From Cantharellus purpuraceus (lineage: Eukaryota; Basidiomycota; Agaricomycetes; Cantharellales; Hydnaceae), in contig JALBUN010000001.1 in assembly GCA_025174535.1 (NCBI GenBank), forward strand, positions 3,162,001 to 3,226,000: a stretch of DNA of 64,000 nucleotides, in the 5' to 3' direction. A program made the translations under genes and the position numbers. Shown in pieces: positions 36,904 to 49,075 of this stretch. The notes beneath the pieces are model-generated. The model saw only the letters and a list, made by a program, of their open reading frames with translations. It was not told the origin of the DNA and did not search any database. Numbering within the stretch: position 1 is the first letter of the stretch; every line of letters begins with the position of its first letter.

Positions 36904-38071
36904 ATGTCTTCCTCACCTGAACGACAAGAATTATTCCGGAATGCAGTCACCTTCCTCGCGGACCCCAAGGTGATGTCCTAGTTCTTTAGTTGATGAAATA
37001 AATATATTCACCCGTGTATTCTAAAGACTCAGGCATCGCCGCTTGCCAAACGAATCGAATTTCTAGAGTCCAAAGGGCTTAACAGCTCGGAAATTGAAGA
37101 TGCAATACGACAGGCCTCCTCGGGAAACCCTAGTGTCACCTCAGCCTCCTCATCTATTGCTATGCAAAATCCTGCACAACAGTATTCACCGTCGTACCCA
37201 CCTTCGACATACGGAGTACTTGCGCAATCCCCCGCTATTCCCCAACTGGATTGGCGCGATTATTTTGTGTGTACCATCCTAACTCAAGGTTTTTCTGGTT
37301 TTCATGTCAAAAATCACTAAAGGTCATGGCTGTCGTATCTGGAGGGGTCATGTTTGGCGTGGTTTCTCTAGCTAGAGTATCTAAACTCCATTCAAGCATG
37401 GTTTCTTTGCTTATCTTTGTATACAGAAATATCTTTTGCCTCATCTCAAACCACCGTCATTAACAGCTTATGAATCAGACAAGGAGTCCTTGACTGTCCA
37501 ATTTGATGCTGCAGAAGCATTGTTGAAGGACATCCAAGCTGAAACCAACGCAGTTCGGCAGGCGGCAGAGGATCAGAAGGCTAAAGTTGAACAAGCTACG
37601 GCAGAAGTCGAGGTTGCTGTTAAGGAAATGAGAGAGGGGGAGAGTCGTGCACGGGACGAGATGCGTGAGATTCGACAAGAGGTCGACACTATTCAGGAAA
37701 TGTTGCCAAAAGTAGGAGTTTTCGACATTATGCTGCCATCTTTGACTAATGACCTCAAGATGCTGGAGAAAAACAAAGAGGCACAGGCCCAGAGCCTTGC
37801 TGAACTACAGCAGGAATTAAAGTCTCTTAAGACCCTACTCTTGAGTCGGGGGCCATCTGTATCTGCGTCGGGAACGTCGACACCTCCATCCCTTCCTCTC
37901 TTTACGGGAAGACCATCTATACCTGCATGGCAGTTGGCAGGTGCAGAAGTTTCTGGATCTACGACTTCCATCCCAGCCATTGCCTCTGGAAGTGAAACTA
38001 AGCTCTCAGACATTCCGGACTCTGGCAATGCCCAGAATGGGGTAAATACTGCCACTAATGTGTCTCCATAG
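36904..38071 (+). CDS. PEX14: Peroxisomal membrane docking protein PEX14
   Basis: Five exons: 36904-36969, 37033-37266, 37323-37376, 37427-37711 and 37760-38071, giving 316 residues. The conserved N-terminal helical domain reads RQELFRNAVTFLADPK, ASPLAKRIEFLESKGL, and SEIEDAIRQAS, the PEX5/PEX13-binding fold. A Pro/Ser/Tyr linker and one hydrophobic helix (VMAVVSGGVMFGVVSLARKY) follow, then a coiled coil of about 130 residues and an unstructured tail ending NGVNTATNVSP. PEX14 docks the PEX5-cargo complex at the peroxisome for matrix import. The fourth intron (37712-37759, 48 nt) is in frame and could be read through, but removal restores a continuous coiled coil. Confidence 0.92.
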
Positions 38072-38190
38072 TCTGCAGTCTTTTGTATTTAGTCTGCTTG
38101 TAAGCGATGACTTAGTTCCCACGACCACCCGAAGCCTCTCCGATTCCATACTACTTCGCTCATCTCACGTATAGCTATCGCTCGTAACTC

Positions 38191-41100
38191 ATGTTCTCAC
38201 AATTTCGCAATGCAGTCGAGCATCTTGCGCAGCAGCAGCAATCTCCGCCGGCGGATCGACGATCTGCAAGCAATAGCGTTCCTTCCCAGCAATCTCGCAC
38301 ACATGCTCCTCACACTGACGCACGGCATACTCGCACAAATTCGTTGGATGAAACCCATCGCTCACCCAGCCAAGCTACGCCCAGCCAATTGGCTGAGACT
38401 GCTCTTTTGAATTTCCGAAAGACCTTCGTATCGTCGCGTTCATCTTCACCAAGTCCATCTCAAATGCTAGATACGGATAGCAACAGGCGTGTCAGACCAT
38501 TAGAAGAGCGACTTCGGGCTTCGTTTACTGTAGAAGATGCATCCGAACAGACAACGCCAAATGCGAGCATGGTTCCTATTCCTGGAGAAGTCGAGCCCGC
38601 GTCTATAGCTTTACCTCTTTCCCCAGAACTAGAACAACCGATCTCATCACTTGAGGAGGCCTTTGATCCATTGGGTGTTCAACTTTCCCCTACACCATCG
38701 CAGAGTTTCCGTTCATCTCCACCCACTGCCTCTGAAATGGATTATCTTTCCATAGAGGCTTCCTTCCGGGATCTCACCAGTAATACTAATGCTTCTGTGG
38801 TGACTTCGTCTTCTCCCCCATCGCAATCTACAGTCCTACCTCCGTCTGATTCTCCACCACAAACGGTATCGTCACCAACATCACCATCACCACCATCCCC
38901 TTTATCAGATTCTGTGAATGTGGCGGATCCTCCCGGTGTGGCATTAAACCAGACTGTATTAGACGTAGCGGCATTTGCGGAACCAGCACCCAAAGCCTTA
39001 CTTACTGGACTTTCCGTACCTCATGCTGACTCACGTCCTTCTACCTCTCGTCTATTATCACTACTTACAATTGAGGAGAAGGAACTTGACGTGGAGAAGT
39101 TACGCGACAGACTAAAACTGGTTGAGCAACGCTTCAGTGGCGAGTTCTCTATCTCTCGTTTTGTTTAATTTGTCAGTAATGTTGGATTAGATGTTTCCAC
39201 CTCATTCAAGCGTTTGCAAGCCGAGAAGCGTGCTGCAGATAAGGTTTTAAAGGACATGTCACCGCTAGAGAGTATATCTGATGTTGATGGCTTACGAGCC
39301 CACTTCAAAAACCTTCAAATGAAAACCCAGGTCGGGCTCCGGATGTAATTATTTCTTTGCACACCTAATTGGCTCACAAGTATGCTATCTGCCAGATCTC
39401 AACAGAAGAGATCAATAGACTCAATCGAAGGTTACAACGTATGTACCGTTGTTTTTAAAGGCATATGTTCCATCGACATCATTCCAGAGCACGACACGCA
39501 GCTAGAAGAGCTTCGTGACACACATCGTCTCGAGACTGCATCCCAGTCGGAACAGGTGGAACGATTACGAAAACAAGTCTTAGAGGCGGAAGCACTTTTG
39601 AAAGTCGGTGAGGAAGTATCAAACGCGTCGAAGACGGAATCAGAACAACTTCGAGCAGAGGTGGAGAAAGTCAGAGGTGTTGCAAAGGAGGAGGAAGAGA
39701 AACGGACCAAAGCCATAAGTCTTCTCAAGACCGTGCGAGCGAAACTGGTCAAAGCTGAAAAAGAGAAAGACGATGCTGTCAAGGGGGCAGCAGAGGTGAA
39801 GGACAAGGACAGCGAAGAAAGGGAGAAGGATCAGCTGGAGAGAGCACGTTTGCAACTTGATCTGGAAAGGGCAAAATTGGACAAAGAAAGGGAAATTGCT
39901 AGTCTTCGTGCTCAATTTGAGAGGGAGATGTCGGGGCTGAAAGACAGGTTCGAGCGGGAGAACGCTACTCGCAAAGGCCAGTCTGAGCTTGATGCAATTA
40001 CCACTAAAGTGCGTCGCACTTTCTTAGGATCACACTTCGATTTTTAACAAAAGGCGGCAGGCTGCTCATGCTAAAGAACTTGTTTCTAAAACCGCCAGAA
40101 TCACTACTCTTGAAACCAGTGTTCGAAACCTATCCCAAGAAAAGGACGCTATGTTTGACCAGTTGCAGATGCGACAAGCCGAGCTCGAATCCTCTCAGTC
40201 ACACCTGGACTCTGTGGAGGCTCGGTCAACAGAGCTTCAATACCAGTTACGAGAAGCAGCGGACCGTATAGAGATTCTCATCGAGGAACTGGCTGAAGCT
40301 CAAGGAAGGCTGACCAGCGGTCAATCTCCAGGTTCTTCGGCGGAAGAGCTTGCGCGAATTTTATCCGAGACGGAGGGCAAGTACGAGGCGCGGATCAGCG
40401 ATCAAAGATCAAAGATGCGAGCTTTAGAAAAGGAACGACACGATGCGGAGGATGAATGGAGCAGAAATCTTCAAGAGCGGAGTCGAGAGTTGGAGAGATT
40501 ACGGCGTCTTGTTGAAGAGAAAGATAGCGAGTATGCCGAGTCAATTCAGAGCAAGACAGAAATGGAAAATCGACTCGCCGAGTTAGAAGCTGATAACCGT
40601 AGATTGAAGGCACAAACAGAGACCGAGAGTGGGGTCCTTCTTGGACTTCAGAAGGATATTGATTGGTTGAAAGAGGCTGAGGTATGTCGCAGTGACGTAA
40701 AGGTCAGGTAATCGCTTATTTCTTCCTATAGGTTTCGATTAAGCAAGAGCGGGATGTGGTTCATGACCGACTAGAAGCTAACGGAAGAGAACTCGAGGAA
40801 GCGAAGGCTCGCGAAAACGTGCTCAAGGCCAGTAACAAGGTAATCGATTGTGGGATCATAAGGTCATTACGCAGATGTTCATCTGTCTCTTGGCAGGCGC
40901 TACGAGAAGAACTACGGAAAGTCCAGTCATCAGCTGCACTTCTAGAGCGTCAACGCAATCCAGGCATTGGGTACTGGAGCACGTCGCCTCGTACGAACGG
41001 CTTTACTCAAAGCGCGGTGGAACTGCAGAATCCTGGGCATCCATCCAGAAGTTCTGTTGACGAAGGCTCTACTACCAGTTTTACAAGACCAAGTTCTCCT

Positions 41101-41322
41101 ACTTCTATCGTGCCGAAGAAGAACGAAGAGGAGATCAATTTAGAATATCTACGGAATGTCATTCTTCAATTCCTCGAGCATAAGGAGATGAGAGTATGTG
41201 TTTATTTGACGAATGCCTTTCCTTGATCTCACATTCCTTTGTAGCCCAATTTGGTCCGCGTGCTCTCCATTATACTTCATTTTACCCCACAGGAAACACG
41301 ACGTATCATCGCGAAAGTGTGA
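38191..41322 (+). CDS. GRIP-domain golgin (long coiled-coil Golgi protein)
   Basis: Eight exons: 38191-39139, 39191-39330, 39396-39438, 39488-40008, 40061-40681, 40732-40839, 40897-41193 and 41245-41322, giving 918 residues. The first 290 residues are Ser/Pro/Thr-rich. A long coiled coil follows (about 300-760), dense in Glu, Lys, Arg and Leu. The C-terminus is a GRIP domain: EEEINLEYLRNVILQFLEHK, EMRPNLVRVLSIILHF, then TPQETRRII. GRIP domains bind Arl1-GTP at the trans-Golgi, as in yeast Imh1, and the coiled coil tethers vesicles. The first intron, 39140-39190, starts GCGAGT; this gives VEQRFSDVSTSFKRLQ without a break. Alternative GT donors there give a less natural join. Confidence 0.88.
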
Positions 41323-41608
41323 TTCTGCATGCCTAGTTACGTGGAGACCAAGTGAAGGCTTGCAACTTGCACATACCTTTTGATGTAAGAATACCCTTGC
41401 ATGGATGCTCTTGCTCTTGTAGCAGCGACTATTGTAGGAGCGACCATATAACAGATTGGAGTATTTTACATGGGAAATTTGGATCGAGATGCATGGATGA
41501 AATCCCAGAAATAGTTAGTGGCTTAAAGTTTGACATAGGCTATTGACCATTGTAGACCACGTGAAGTCACACGTGCAGTCATATTGTCACTTTCACTGGC
41601 TACTTTCG

Positions 41609-44600
41609 ATGTCTGAACTTCAGCAGCTGACTCGCACAGCCTATTTATCTGGGTTGTCACCGGCCAAGGTATCCTTTATCTTACTACGTCTTACGAGTTG
41701 TTCACCATCACCATCTACAATAGTGGCACGATCTCGTCAATGCATTACTTCCCAGATTGAACCCCAAACCTCCAGACGACTTCATTGCTTTGACAATTTG
41801 TGGTGAAGCTTTTTTTAGGCCAGATCCCTCTTCCAAGCTGATGAGCAATTAGATGCAATACTCTTGCTGTTCAATTCATATCACGCGGACAGTACATTAA
41901 AGGAATACCTTCGCAGAGCTGTTTCCGATCCCAGCATTCCTGTCCAGCTGTGGAACCTCCTTCCTGCGTTTTTGAGGAGTGTCCGTTCAACAACTATCCA
42001 TGATGCATCTACAATGCACATGGTCTGTCGTTTGATCCTGGACCTTCATTATGAAGCGCAAGGGCCGCCTCTTGGATCCCTTGTCCCATTCTCGGAACTA
42101 CCCAGTGAACTTCTACACATAATATCGGACGCACTCTATCTATTAAGGTTATCATATGAGTTTCCTGCTTCTCCTTTTCACAGCTTGACGGCAACTTCCT
42201 CCGAGCTTATGATTCATTTGTTAACCTGCGTAGGCGATATGTCTGAGGTGTCGGCTACCCAGGCTACAGTGCTCCTGTCGGTCGTTCATGATGTGCTGCA
42301 GATTGTTGCACTTCAGGACAACGTTCGACAGGCTCTAGACCCATTCCTTCTCTCTCTAAGTATGCTCCTTGGTGACGGCACTAAGCAAGCTGAAGAAGCG
42401 GAAATGTTTGCGAGCTTTCAATTGACACCTGGAAAACCAGAGAATGGGGGCCCCAACCCTAGTCTTGACCTACTTATGGGAAGTTTAATTATGAGCCGTC
42501 TGGTGTGTTCATGTTGAGAAACTCCTCACCATACTGTTGCTGAACGTTGTTTGCGTACAGGTCTCTAATCGCGCTGCTCAAAGCGGGTCAGGTTGCGAGC
42601 CAGTCGCAGTGGCAAATCTTGTTGCTTGGTACCGAGTTTCAATGCAAACGCTTGGGGTGTTTTACGAACATGCGGTCTTGTCCGCGCTGGCTTGTCTATC
42701 TCAAATACCACCAGATCCGAATCCGACCAGCACATTTGTATGGAGAAGCTTCATTCTTGGACGGGTGAGTAGTTAAGCTCCACTTGGATATAACTGAGTT
42801 CAGTCATTCAGTTGCCTTTGCTACTGCTTAAATTTCAAGAAAGAATTGTCGCAGAGGCAGGAACAGATGCAGATTTGGTGTGTCGTGTAAATATCTCTAG
42901 CATTTGCCGTCCAATCTTACTATTATCGGACAGTCAGATAAATCTATGCAGACGGCAATCGCCCAAGTATTCAATCACCACGACCTCCTGGATCAGTGCG
43001 AACTCAACGTTCGCCCTTCGGGCCCTGCTGGTAGTGAAACTACGGAAGAGGATACCAAGTTAGTAGCTTTTCTATGCAACTGGTGTTGAAGTCTGATGTG
43101 GTTTAGAGGAGCGTCATTCAGAGTCGAGCTTCTCATGGCAATGGTCTCTTCTGGTCTTCTAGACTATGCGTCTGCAAGCGAATTGCTCCCGTCTCTTCCT
43201 CAAGATTCCCCGACCAAATTATCCATAGATGCGCAGGAGGTTGGCGTCGAAGTGGATGTGAGTCTTGCGTGACATACTGTGCGTGGTCTTAATAATAACA
43301 CTGGATCGAAGACATTCATAGAATCTAAGTTTTATATAGATACTACTATTGATGACGCTATTGGGTTTCTCGACCGTGCTACGACTGACTATCGAAGTCA
43401 CTCCACTTTGGCCGAGGTGTTGTACAAAGTCAGCATATCAGCTTTCTTGGTCATCTTCACCGAATTGACACTCAAGCTTCAAAGCGTTTTGTTCACACCT
43501 GTGAGATGGCTGATGTAGAGAGCCTGGGTCGCCTTTGCAAAGTTCTGTCTGAGCATGACAATGCTCTTGATGTCATTTCTTTGCATGCGCCTTTGCGAGA
43601 CGTGATTGCTCACGCGCTTGCTTGCCTAGAAGACTATGACCTCACCACGGTCGGTACGTTAGGTTCAAAGTTGGCAGTGCGTGCTCTCATCCCTGTGTTT
43701 CTAGGCGACCCCCAGACGGCAGTAGGCCATCTCGGTGAAGTAATCTTATTTTTACAATCAATCTTAGCTCGATACAAGGTACGTCCATATTGCACCTTAT
43801 GACGGACGTCATAACACCTGGAGGATGCAGATATCATCATCGGGATACAAAGTTGGTGATCGAATACTCCGATCGGACTCATTGAGTTCCACATCTGTCG
43901 TATACCTTTGGGAAGCATTGCCAGAAGACGATAGGACGACTCTAGGCGCATGGAGAAAAGCTATCTTTGACCACAGTAGCGAAGGTATCGACGATGACAT
44001 TCTGAGGTACATATCTCACTCCCATTGTCTGATTGATCGACGATTCTAATCATCTTACTAGATCCACGAAACCTCAGACATTGCTGCGTTTGTCCGCTAC
44101 ATTGTTCTCAGAAGCCATGGCAGCGTGTATGGCGCAAAAGATTGATGTGGAAGCCATCAAGAATGGCGTCTCCTACTATCTCGGACCCCTCCTTAATTGG
44201 ACTCTAGTTGGGGTTGTGCAAGCTTTACTCGAAGAAGTTGAGCGTGGCAGGTTAGCTTTTTGTGTCTCACATGACCTTGTCTCATGTAGATCAGTTTCCA
44301 AAGTCCACCACATGTAGCAGTCTTAGATGCGATACTGATGGACAAGAACTGCCCTAGCGTTGTGCTTCGCATAACCAAGCAACAGATTTTGAGACTATAC
44401 TCGGACCCAAAAGCCCAATCGCAGTCAAACCTTCCGAATATGCATTCACTCGTTAGCCGGGTAATGAAAGGTACTTGTGGTACGAGACTCAACGTTTATT
44501 CGCTAACTAGTCTTTGCCCAGTACTGCCACCTCAAATATCAGTTGAATCGGGTTCATGGGTGTTTCAGCCAAGGAACATGATTCGGAATGCTCTCGCCTC

Positions 44601-45129
44601 TGCTAGCGCTGGCAAGGTACCTGTTTTCGACACAGGACGATGTCTCTTTATATTGGGAGTCCGTACTTTTTTTGACTGTATGTGGAGAGAACTTTCGGCA
44701 TCAGCATCTATGGGAAATATGGAGATCTGTTCAAGGTTTGCTACGTTTGTGCTTTCGCCAACTTCCGGGCCAACCACCGAAAGTCTCACCAACGTGCCGC
44801 CCTTACTGCCTATTTTCTTGCACGCCTATGTGCCTTCTCTTCTGACAATGATCGATGCTCAAGTGCCCTCGGACCAGAACCTCAGTATTCAACTGCTTAG
44901 CGCCATAGTAGTGTCTGCGCTTACCTTCGCAGTGAACTTTGAACGCGCACTCTTAAAACCTATGGAAGGGATCGGGAGCCGCGACGTCAAGGTACATAAC
45001 CTTCCATGCTCGGCTATGGCCCGCCGTCTCCGACTTGATTTACGGAAAGCGAAAGGTCCTAGCGCGTTAGCTCTGTTCCAGAAGCTGTCAGCATCTTCCT
45101 CCTTCGTTTCGACGTTTCCAACCCTTTGA
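41609..45129 (+). CDS. MED5: Mediator complex tail subunit 5 (Med5/Nut1)
   Basis: Fourteen exons: 41609-41668, 41724-41802, 41853-42502, 42561-42764, 42812-42877, 42934-43058, 43107-43257, 43312-43428, 43485-43653, 43705-43778, 43831-44006, 44062-44250, 44295-44470 and 44522-45129, giving 947 residues. It is all-helical, as expected. Family-like blocks are VSNRAAQSGSG, TFVWRSFILGR, a DVESLGRLCKVLSEHDNALD segment, LACLEDYDLTTVGDPQTAVG, LGEVILFLQSILARY, and a C-terminal SAMARRLRLDLRKAKG, FQKLSASSSFVSTFP. MED5 sits in the Mediator tail and links activators to RNA polymerase II. Low overall conservation makes some exon edges approximate, especially around 41803 and 42878. Confidence 0.82.
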
Positions 45130-45220
45130 AGCACATGATGGAATATGTAATACATTATATGTCCGACGGTGCCTAGTGATACAAGGTTTGCAGCCGGACA
45201 AGCTACAATATCAGAAGGTA

Positions 45221-47025
45221 CTAGACGTCGACTAATGGCCGCGACGGTGACGGAGGCTTTGTCGGCGCTGTAAGAAGGCATTTCAGATGTCCACGGTCGA
45301 CACGGCTACATAGAAGACACTCACGGCAGCATGCATTTTCAGGCTTGCAAGCCTCATTTGAAGAACAGGATATCAAGCAGTGAGTTTCTTGGCTGGTCTG
45401 TAGGCATTGTTGGTACACACACGTGACAATCAAGGCCTTACGCACAATCGAATCCTCCTCAGGATGGATTTCAGGCTGAATGGTGATGGAATGCACACCA
45501 TGGTCATGAAGGATCTTACGAATGTCTTGTGCAAGGGGCATATACTCCCTGTCACGACTCAACCGGACATGAACAGAAGCGACGATTTTATCCTCAGAGA
45601 GTTGCCAAACATGCAGTTCATGGACAGAATGGACGCCGCTGACTTGCTGAATATCCCCGCGTATGTTTTCGAGTGAAATGGTGGAAGGTACTGCTTGTAA
45701 GAGAATAAATGATGCGCTACGAACTTAAACGAAGTCAATCACTCCCAAATATAGTGCTAGGTTATAAATCGACCAACCTAATGGCAAGGCTGAGGAGAAA
45801 ATAATGACTGTAATGACCAGACTGACAACTGGGTCAAAGTAGTACTTGTACTTCCAATCTGATAGCCATATGACAAGACCAGTCGAGATAACCCCAACAT
45901 TACCAAGTGCATCACCGATAACATGGAGGATAAGGGCATGCATATTCATCGAGCCATGAGAATCTCTGTGCGAGTCACTGGTGTGTGCGTGGTGCTGCTC
46001 GTGATCGTTCCGCTCATTTTCCAAGTCTCGGTTCACATCTTGTGTCGCATCATTCCCGGAATCCAAGGTCGATTCTTCCATGAGGTCTATTAAAGCATTC
46101 TGAGGCCGTTGCGATGCTTTGATGTCCTTTCGTCCATATCCAATATCTTGTGCCGCCTGAACAACAGACGCTCTAGTTGCAGCGGGATACCCATACAAAT
46201 CAGTAAACGAGTCACTGCGTGGGTGGATTATACCCTGAGGTACTGTTGTTTCATTCGTCGTGACTGGGAGAAGTAGTTCCGTGGATGACCTCGCAGCCTC
46301 CTGGTTCGCCTTGGACTTGGACGGCGACGTCTCTCCATGCGAATGGCTGTGTTCTGTGATGATCGTGTACAACATAGTGAGCGAGTGAGTAAGAAACCGT
46401 CAGCTTTCATACCATGAAAAAGAAATAGTCCGAGGAAGTTCGACACCAATCCCAGTGTCCCAACAATGACCACTAGCTCCGCATTCGATATTTCTGAGGA
46501 CTCGATTCTCAACAATAAATAATAATATTGATCCATCAACGAACCTGGCTTGCTGAAAAAACGCTCAAGAGCTTCCATAAAGATAGAGAAGCATAGTGCG
46601 AGAAGGAAGACGCCATTTATAAGGGCAGCCACAATCTCAGCTCGATGCCATCCATAAGAGTATTTGGGAGATGCTTGGCTCTTAGAAAGCTGCAGGAGAA
46701 CATGGTGAGTTATTTTCCTCCTTAGCAAAGGTGAGCTAACGTGCCTTGATGGCATATAACGCTACTATCAAGCTCATTACATCACTTCAAGCAAGCATGA
46801 TCAGACCAGAACCAATGACTGTTATGACTATAACACACTTGAGCATGTGGAAGCTGTCTGCGACGAGTGCTAGTGATCCCACAGCAGAACCTTGCATTGC
46901 AATTATACTCAGTGGCAAAGCACAGCCTCCAGGCTAATTTGCAGCTTACCAACGATAAGCTCAATAAAGAAAAAGACAAAATCAACGGCAAGGAGGAGAG
47001 TGATTTTGGTCGATCGTGAAGGCAT
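45221..47025 (-). CDS. ZRC1: Vacuolar zinc/cadmium transporter, CDF family (Zrc1/Cot1 type)
   Basis: Nine exons: 47025-46950, 46890-46839, 46784-46745, 46689-46545, 46493-46413, 46353-45778, 45723-45446, 45397-45325 and 45267-45221, giving 455 residues. Six membrane helices carry the CDF signature GSLALVADSFHMLNDVMSL and the zinc-site pair HVIGDALGNVGVI. A long cytosolic loop is rich in His (EHSHSHGE, then HEQHHAHTSDSHRDSH). The C-terminal domain (SGVHSVHELHVWQLSEDKIV) ends in a Cys cluster (CLISCSSNEAC, then ENACCPP). It pumps zinc or cadmium into the vacuole in exchange for protons. Intron 46744-46690 starts GCACGT; only that donor gives ALYAIK-LSKSQASPKYSYGW. It converges on MED5, with 91 bp between stops. 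Confidence 0.92.
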
Positions 47026-47345
47026 TGAATATTGAAAGAACAGAAGACTGTATCACCGAGGGGGCTCCTACCCTGGCTAATATATTTCTGTGACTGTCGG
47101 GCCGGGTTCCCACCCTGACTAATAAACTTAGATGTGCCTGTCGGGCCGGCGGTTTCAACAGTAGATATCACAGTGAGGCCCTCATACGTAAACAGATAGT
47201 GGGCACCTTTAATGAAAAGAACAGGTCACCGGTCTATGGCGGTTAAACAAAAAATCACGAAGACTTTCATACAAATTTTCACAAAATGTTACAGCACTTT
47301 CAAAAAACCCTGACACGCCTTGTTTTCCTTTTCTCAGGACTGCAA
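47026..47345. repeat. Upstream flank of ZRC1 with two ~43-bp direct repeats
   Basis: Around 47066-47150 two units share CCTACCCTGGCTAATA or CCCACCCTGACTAATA, followed by CTGTCGGGCCG. The unit spacing is about 43 bp. No gene is seen. The repeats lie where a metal-responsive promoter would be, but no known site is recognised. Confidence 0.5.
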
Positions 47346-47907
47346 TTAGGCGCCGGATAAACATCGCCTCCAGAGAGCAATCCTGATGATGGATAGCTTA
47401 GATCCAACCCCCCCATATGTTCCAGGAGCTGTGGAAGGTACCACTGACACTTGAAAGAAACTCACCACATCTTCAATGATGAAGTCAAAGAACTCAGTGC
47501 CACTGACCATTTCAGGCATGACCCATCTCCTGTGAGTGCAGGGAGGACACTGTATCTGTCCCCATGCACTTTGTGCTAATAGTAGCATGCTAGCCCTGAG
47601 CAGAATGACCATAATGACGGTAAATTGTCCTGTCATCCTTGCTAGACTTGTCAGTCCATATATTTGGCTTGCCACAAAATGCCTCTACATTGTCAAGGTT
47701 GATTCTTGGCCAAAGGGATAAACTTTGAGCCAATGAATGCTATGTAGTGAATAGTATTATTAAGACTCTGAATATGGAAGCCTACAGTCAGGAGAGAGAT
47801 ATCCAAGGTAATCTGGTTATATGCAGGATTGTATGTAAAGTCTTTTGACTTAGTTCACACCAGCACAGAACTCAACCAAGATATATTGGTTGGGCAATGT
47901 GATATAC
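47346..47907 (-). mobile_element. Degraded retroelement fragment ending in LTR family 3 remnant
   Basis: A minus-strand open frame (47675-47346) lacks a recognised domain. From about 47848 to 47907 the sequence (ACTTAGTTCACACC, ACTCAACCAAG, ATTGGTTGGGC) matches the end of the family 3 LTR at 51384-51660. The match stops exactly where LTR family 2 begins at 47908, so family 2 probably inserted into family 3 material. Confidence 0.5.
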
Positions 47908-49075
47908 TGTTAAGGGCTGGGACACAGGGTTCAATGGGGCAACCATAGTTTGGATGCTAGAGATGTATGGAGAGGGACTTTACTGTTCTAGTTCAACTAG
48001 AGACAGAGTAGGTGATAACTATTGAGTTGGATCAAGTGGACTTGGCTTCAACTTGTGTGTTGTGCCCTCTTGGATCATTGGTCCAATATTTCAGAGTTCA
48101 GGAGTATGGAGTTGGATCAGAGATCCAGAGTTTGACTTGTCAAGAAGCTAGCAACCAAGAAGATAGAGGTCAAACTTAGTTGATATATGAACTACTGTAA
48201 CATACAGAGAATAGCCCATATAAGTATATGAAGAATTGAATGAAAAACTAGAGTAGGGGAACAATAGGATGGATATTGAATACAACATGAAAAGGAGTTT
48301 GGAGTTTGGACTCAAGTCCAAATGAATACTAATCAATGACGGTTATTGTAACCCATATCAAGGAAATTACTTATCAAGAGAACAATAGATGGAGTTTGGG
48401 GTTGTTGGAGGTGGAGTTGATAGACATCAAGTAGATGGGGATGGAGATGGAGATGGAGATGGAGATGGAGATGGAGATGGAGATGGAGATGGAGATGGAG
48501 ATGGAGATGGAGATGGAGATGGAGATGGAGATGGAGATGGAGATGGAGATGGAGATGGAGATGGAGATGGAGATGGAGATGGAGATGGAGATGGAGATGG
48601 AGATGGAGATGGAGATGGAGATGGAGATGGAGATGGAGATGGAGATGGAGATGGAGATGGAGATGGAGATGGAGATGGAGATGGAGATGGAGATGGAGAT
48701 GGAGATGGAGATGGAGATGGAGATGGAGATGGAGATGGAGATGGAGATGGAGATGGAGATGGAGATGGAGATGGAGATGGAGATGGAGATGGATATGGAG
48801 ATGGAGATGGAGATGGAGATGGAGATGGAGATGGAGATGGAGATGGAGATGGAGATGGAGATGGAGATGGAGATGGAGATGGAGATGGAGATGGAGATGG
48901 AGATGGAGATGGAGATGGAGATGGAGATGGAGATGGAGATGGAGATGGAGATGGAGATGGAGATGGAGATGGAGATGGAGATGGAGATGGAGATGGAGAT
49001 GGAGATGGAGATGGAGATGGAGATGGAGATGGAGATGGAGTCCAGAGATTGGACTTGGTGTTACAGGATGTAACA
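47908..49075 (-). mobile_element. LTR family 2, copy with giant hexanucleotide expansion
   Basis: Begins TGTTAAGGG and ends GGATGTAACA. Outside its repeat tract it matches the solo LTR at 50167-50892 over several hundred bases, for example GGACTTGGCTTCAACTTGTG, CATATAAGTAT and GGAGTTTGGGGTTG. The edges (TATAC left, CAAAC right) do not form a target-site duplication. Orientation is inferred from the minus-strand ORF that follows. Confidence 0.75.
48442..49040. repeat. (GGAGAT)n microsatellite, about 100 units
   Basis: Nearly perfect hexanucleotide tract of about 600 bp with one visible variant unit (GGATAT at 48791). All six reading frames are free of stops (Gly-Asp, Glu-Met, Arg-Trp, Leu-His, Ile-Ser, Ser-Pro), so the long ORFs of 212 to 299 codons across it are artefacts and not genes. 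Confidence 0.97.

Noticed and set aside
41803..41852. Frameshift or 16-nt intron in MED5
   Set aside because: A standard 50-nt intron ending at CAATTAG restores the frame, so neither a break nor an ultra-short intron is needed.
42878..42933. 23-nt intron in MED5
   Set aside because: A 56-nt intron ending GGACAG gives an in-frame join with better family match.
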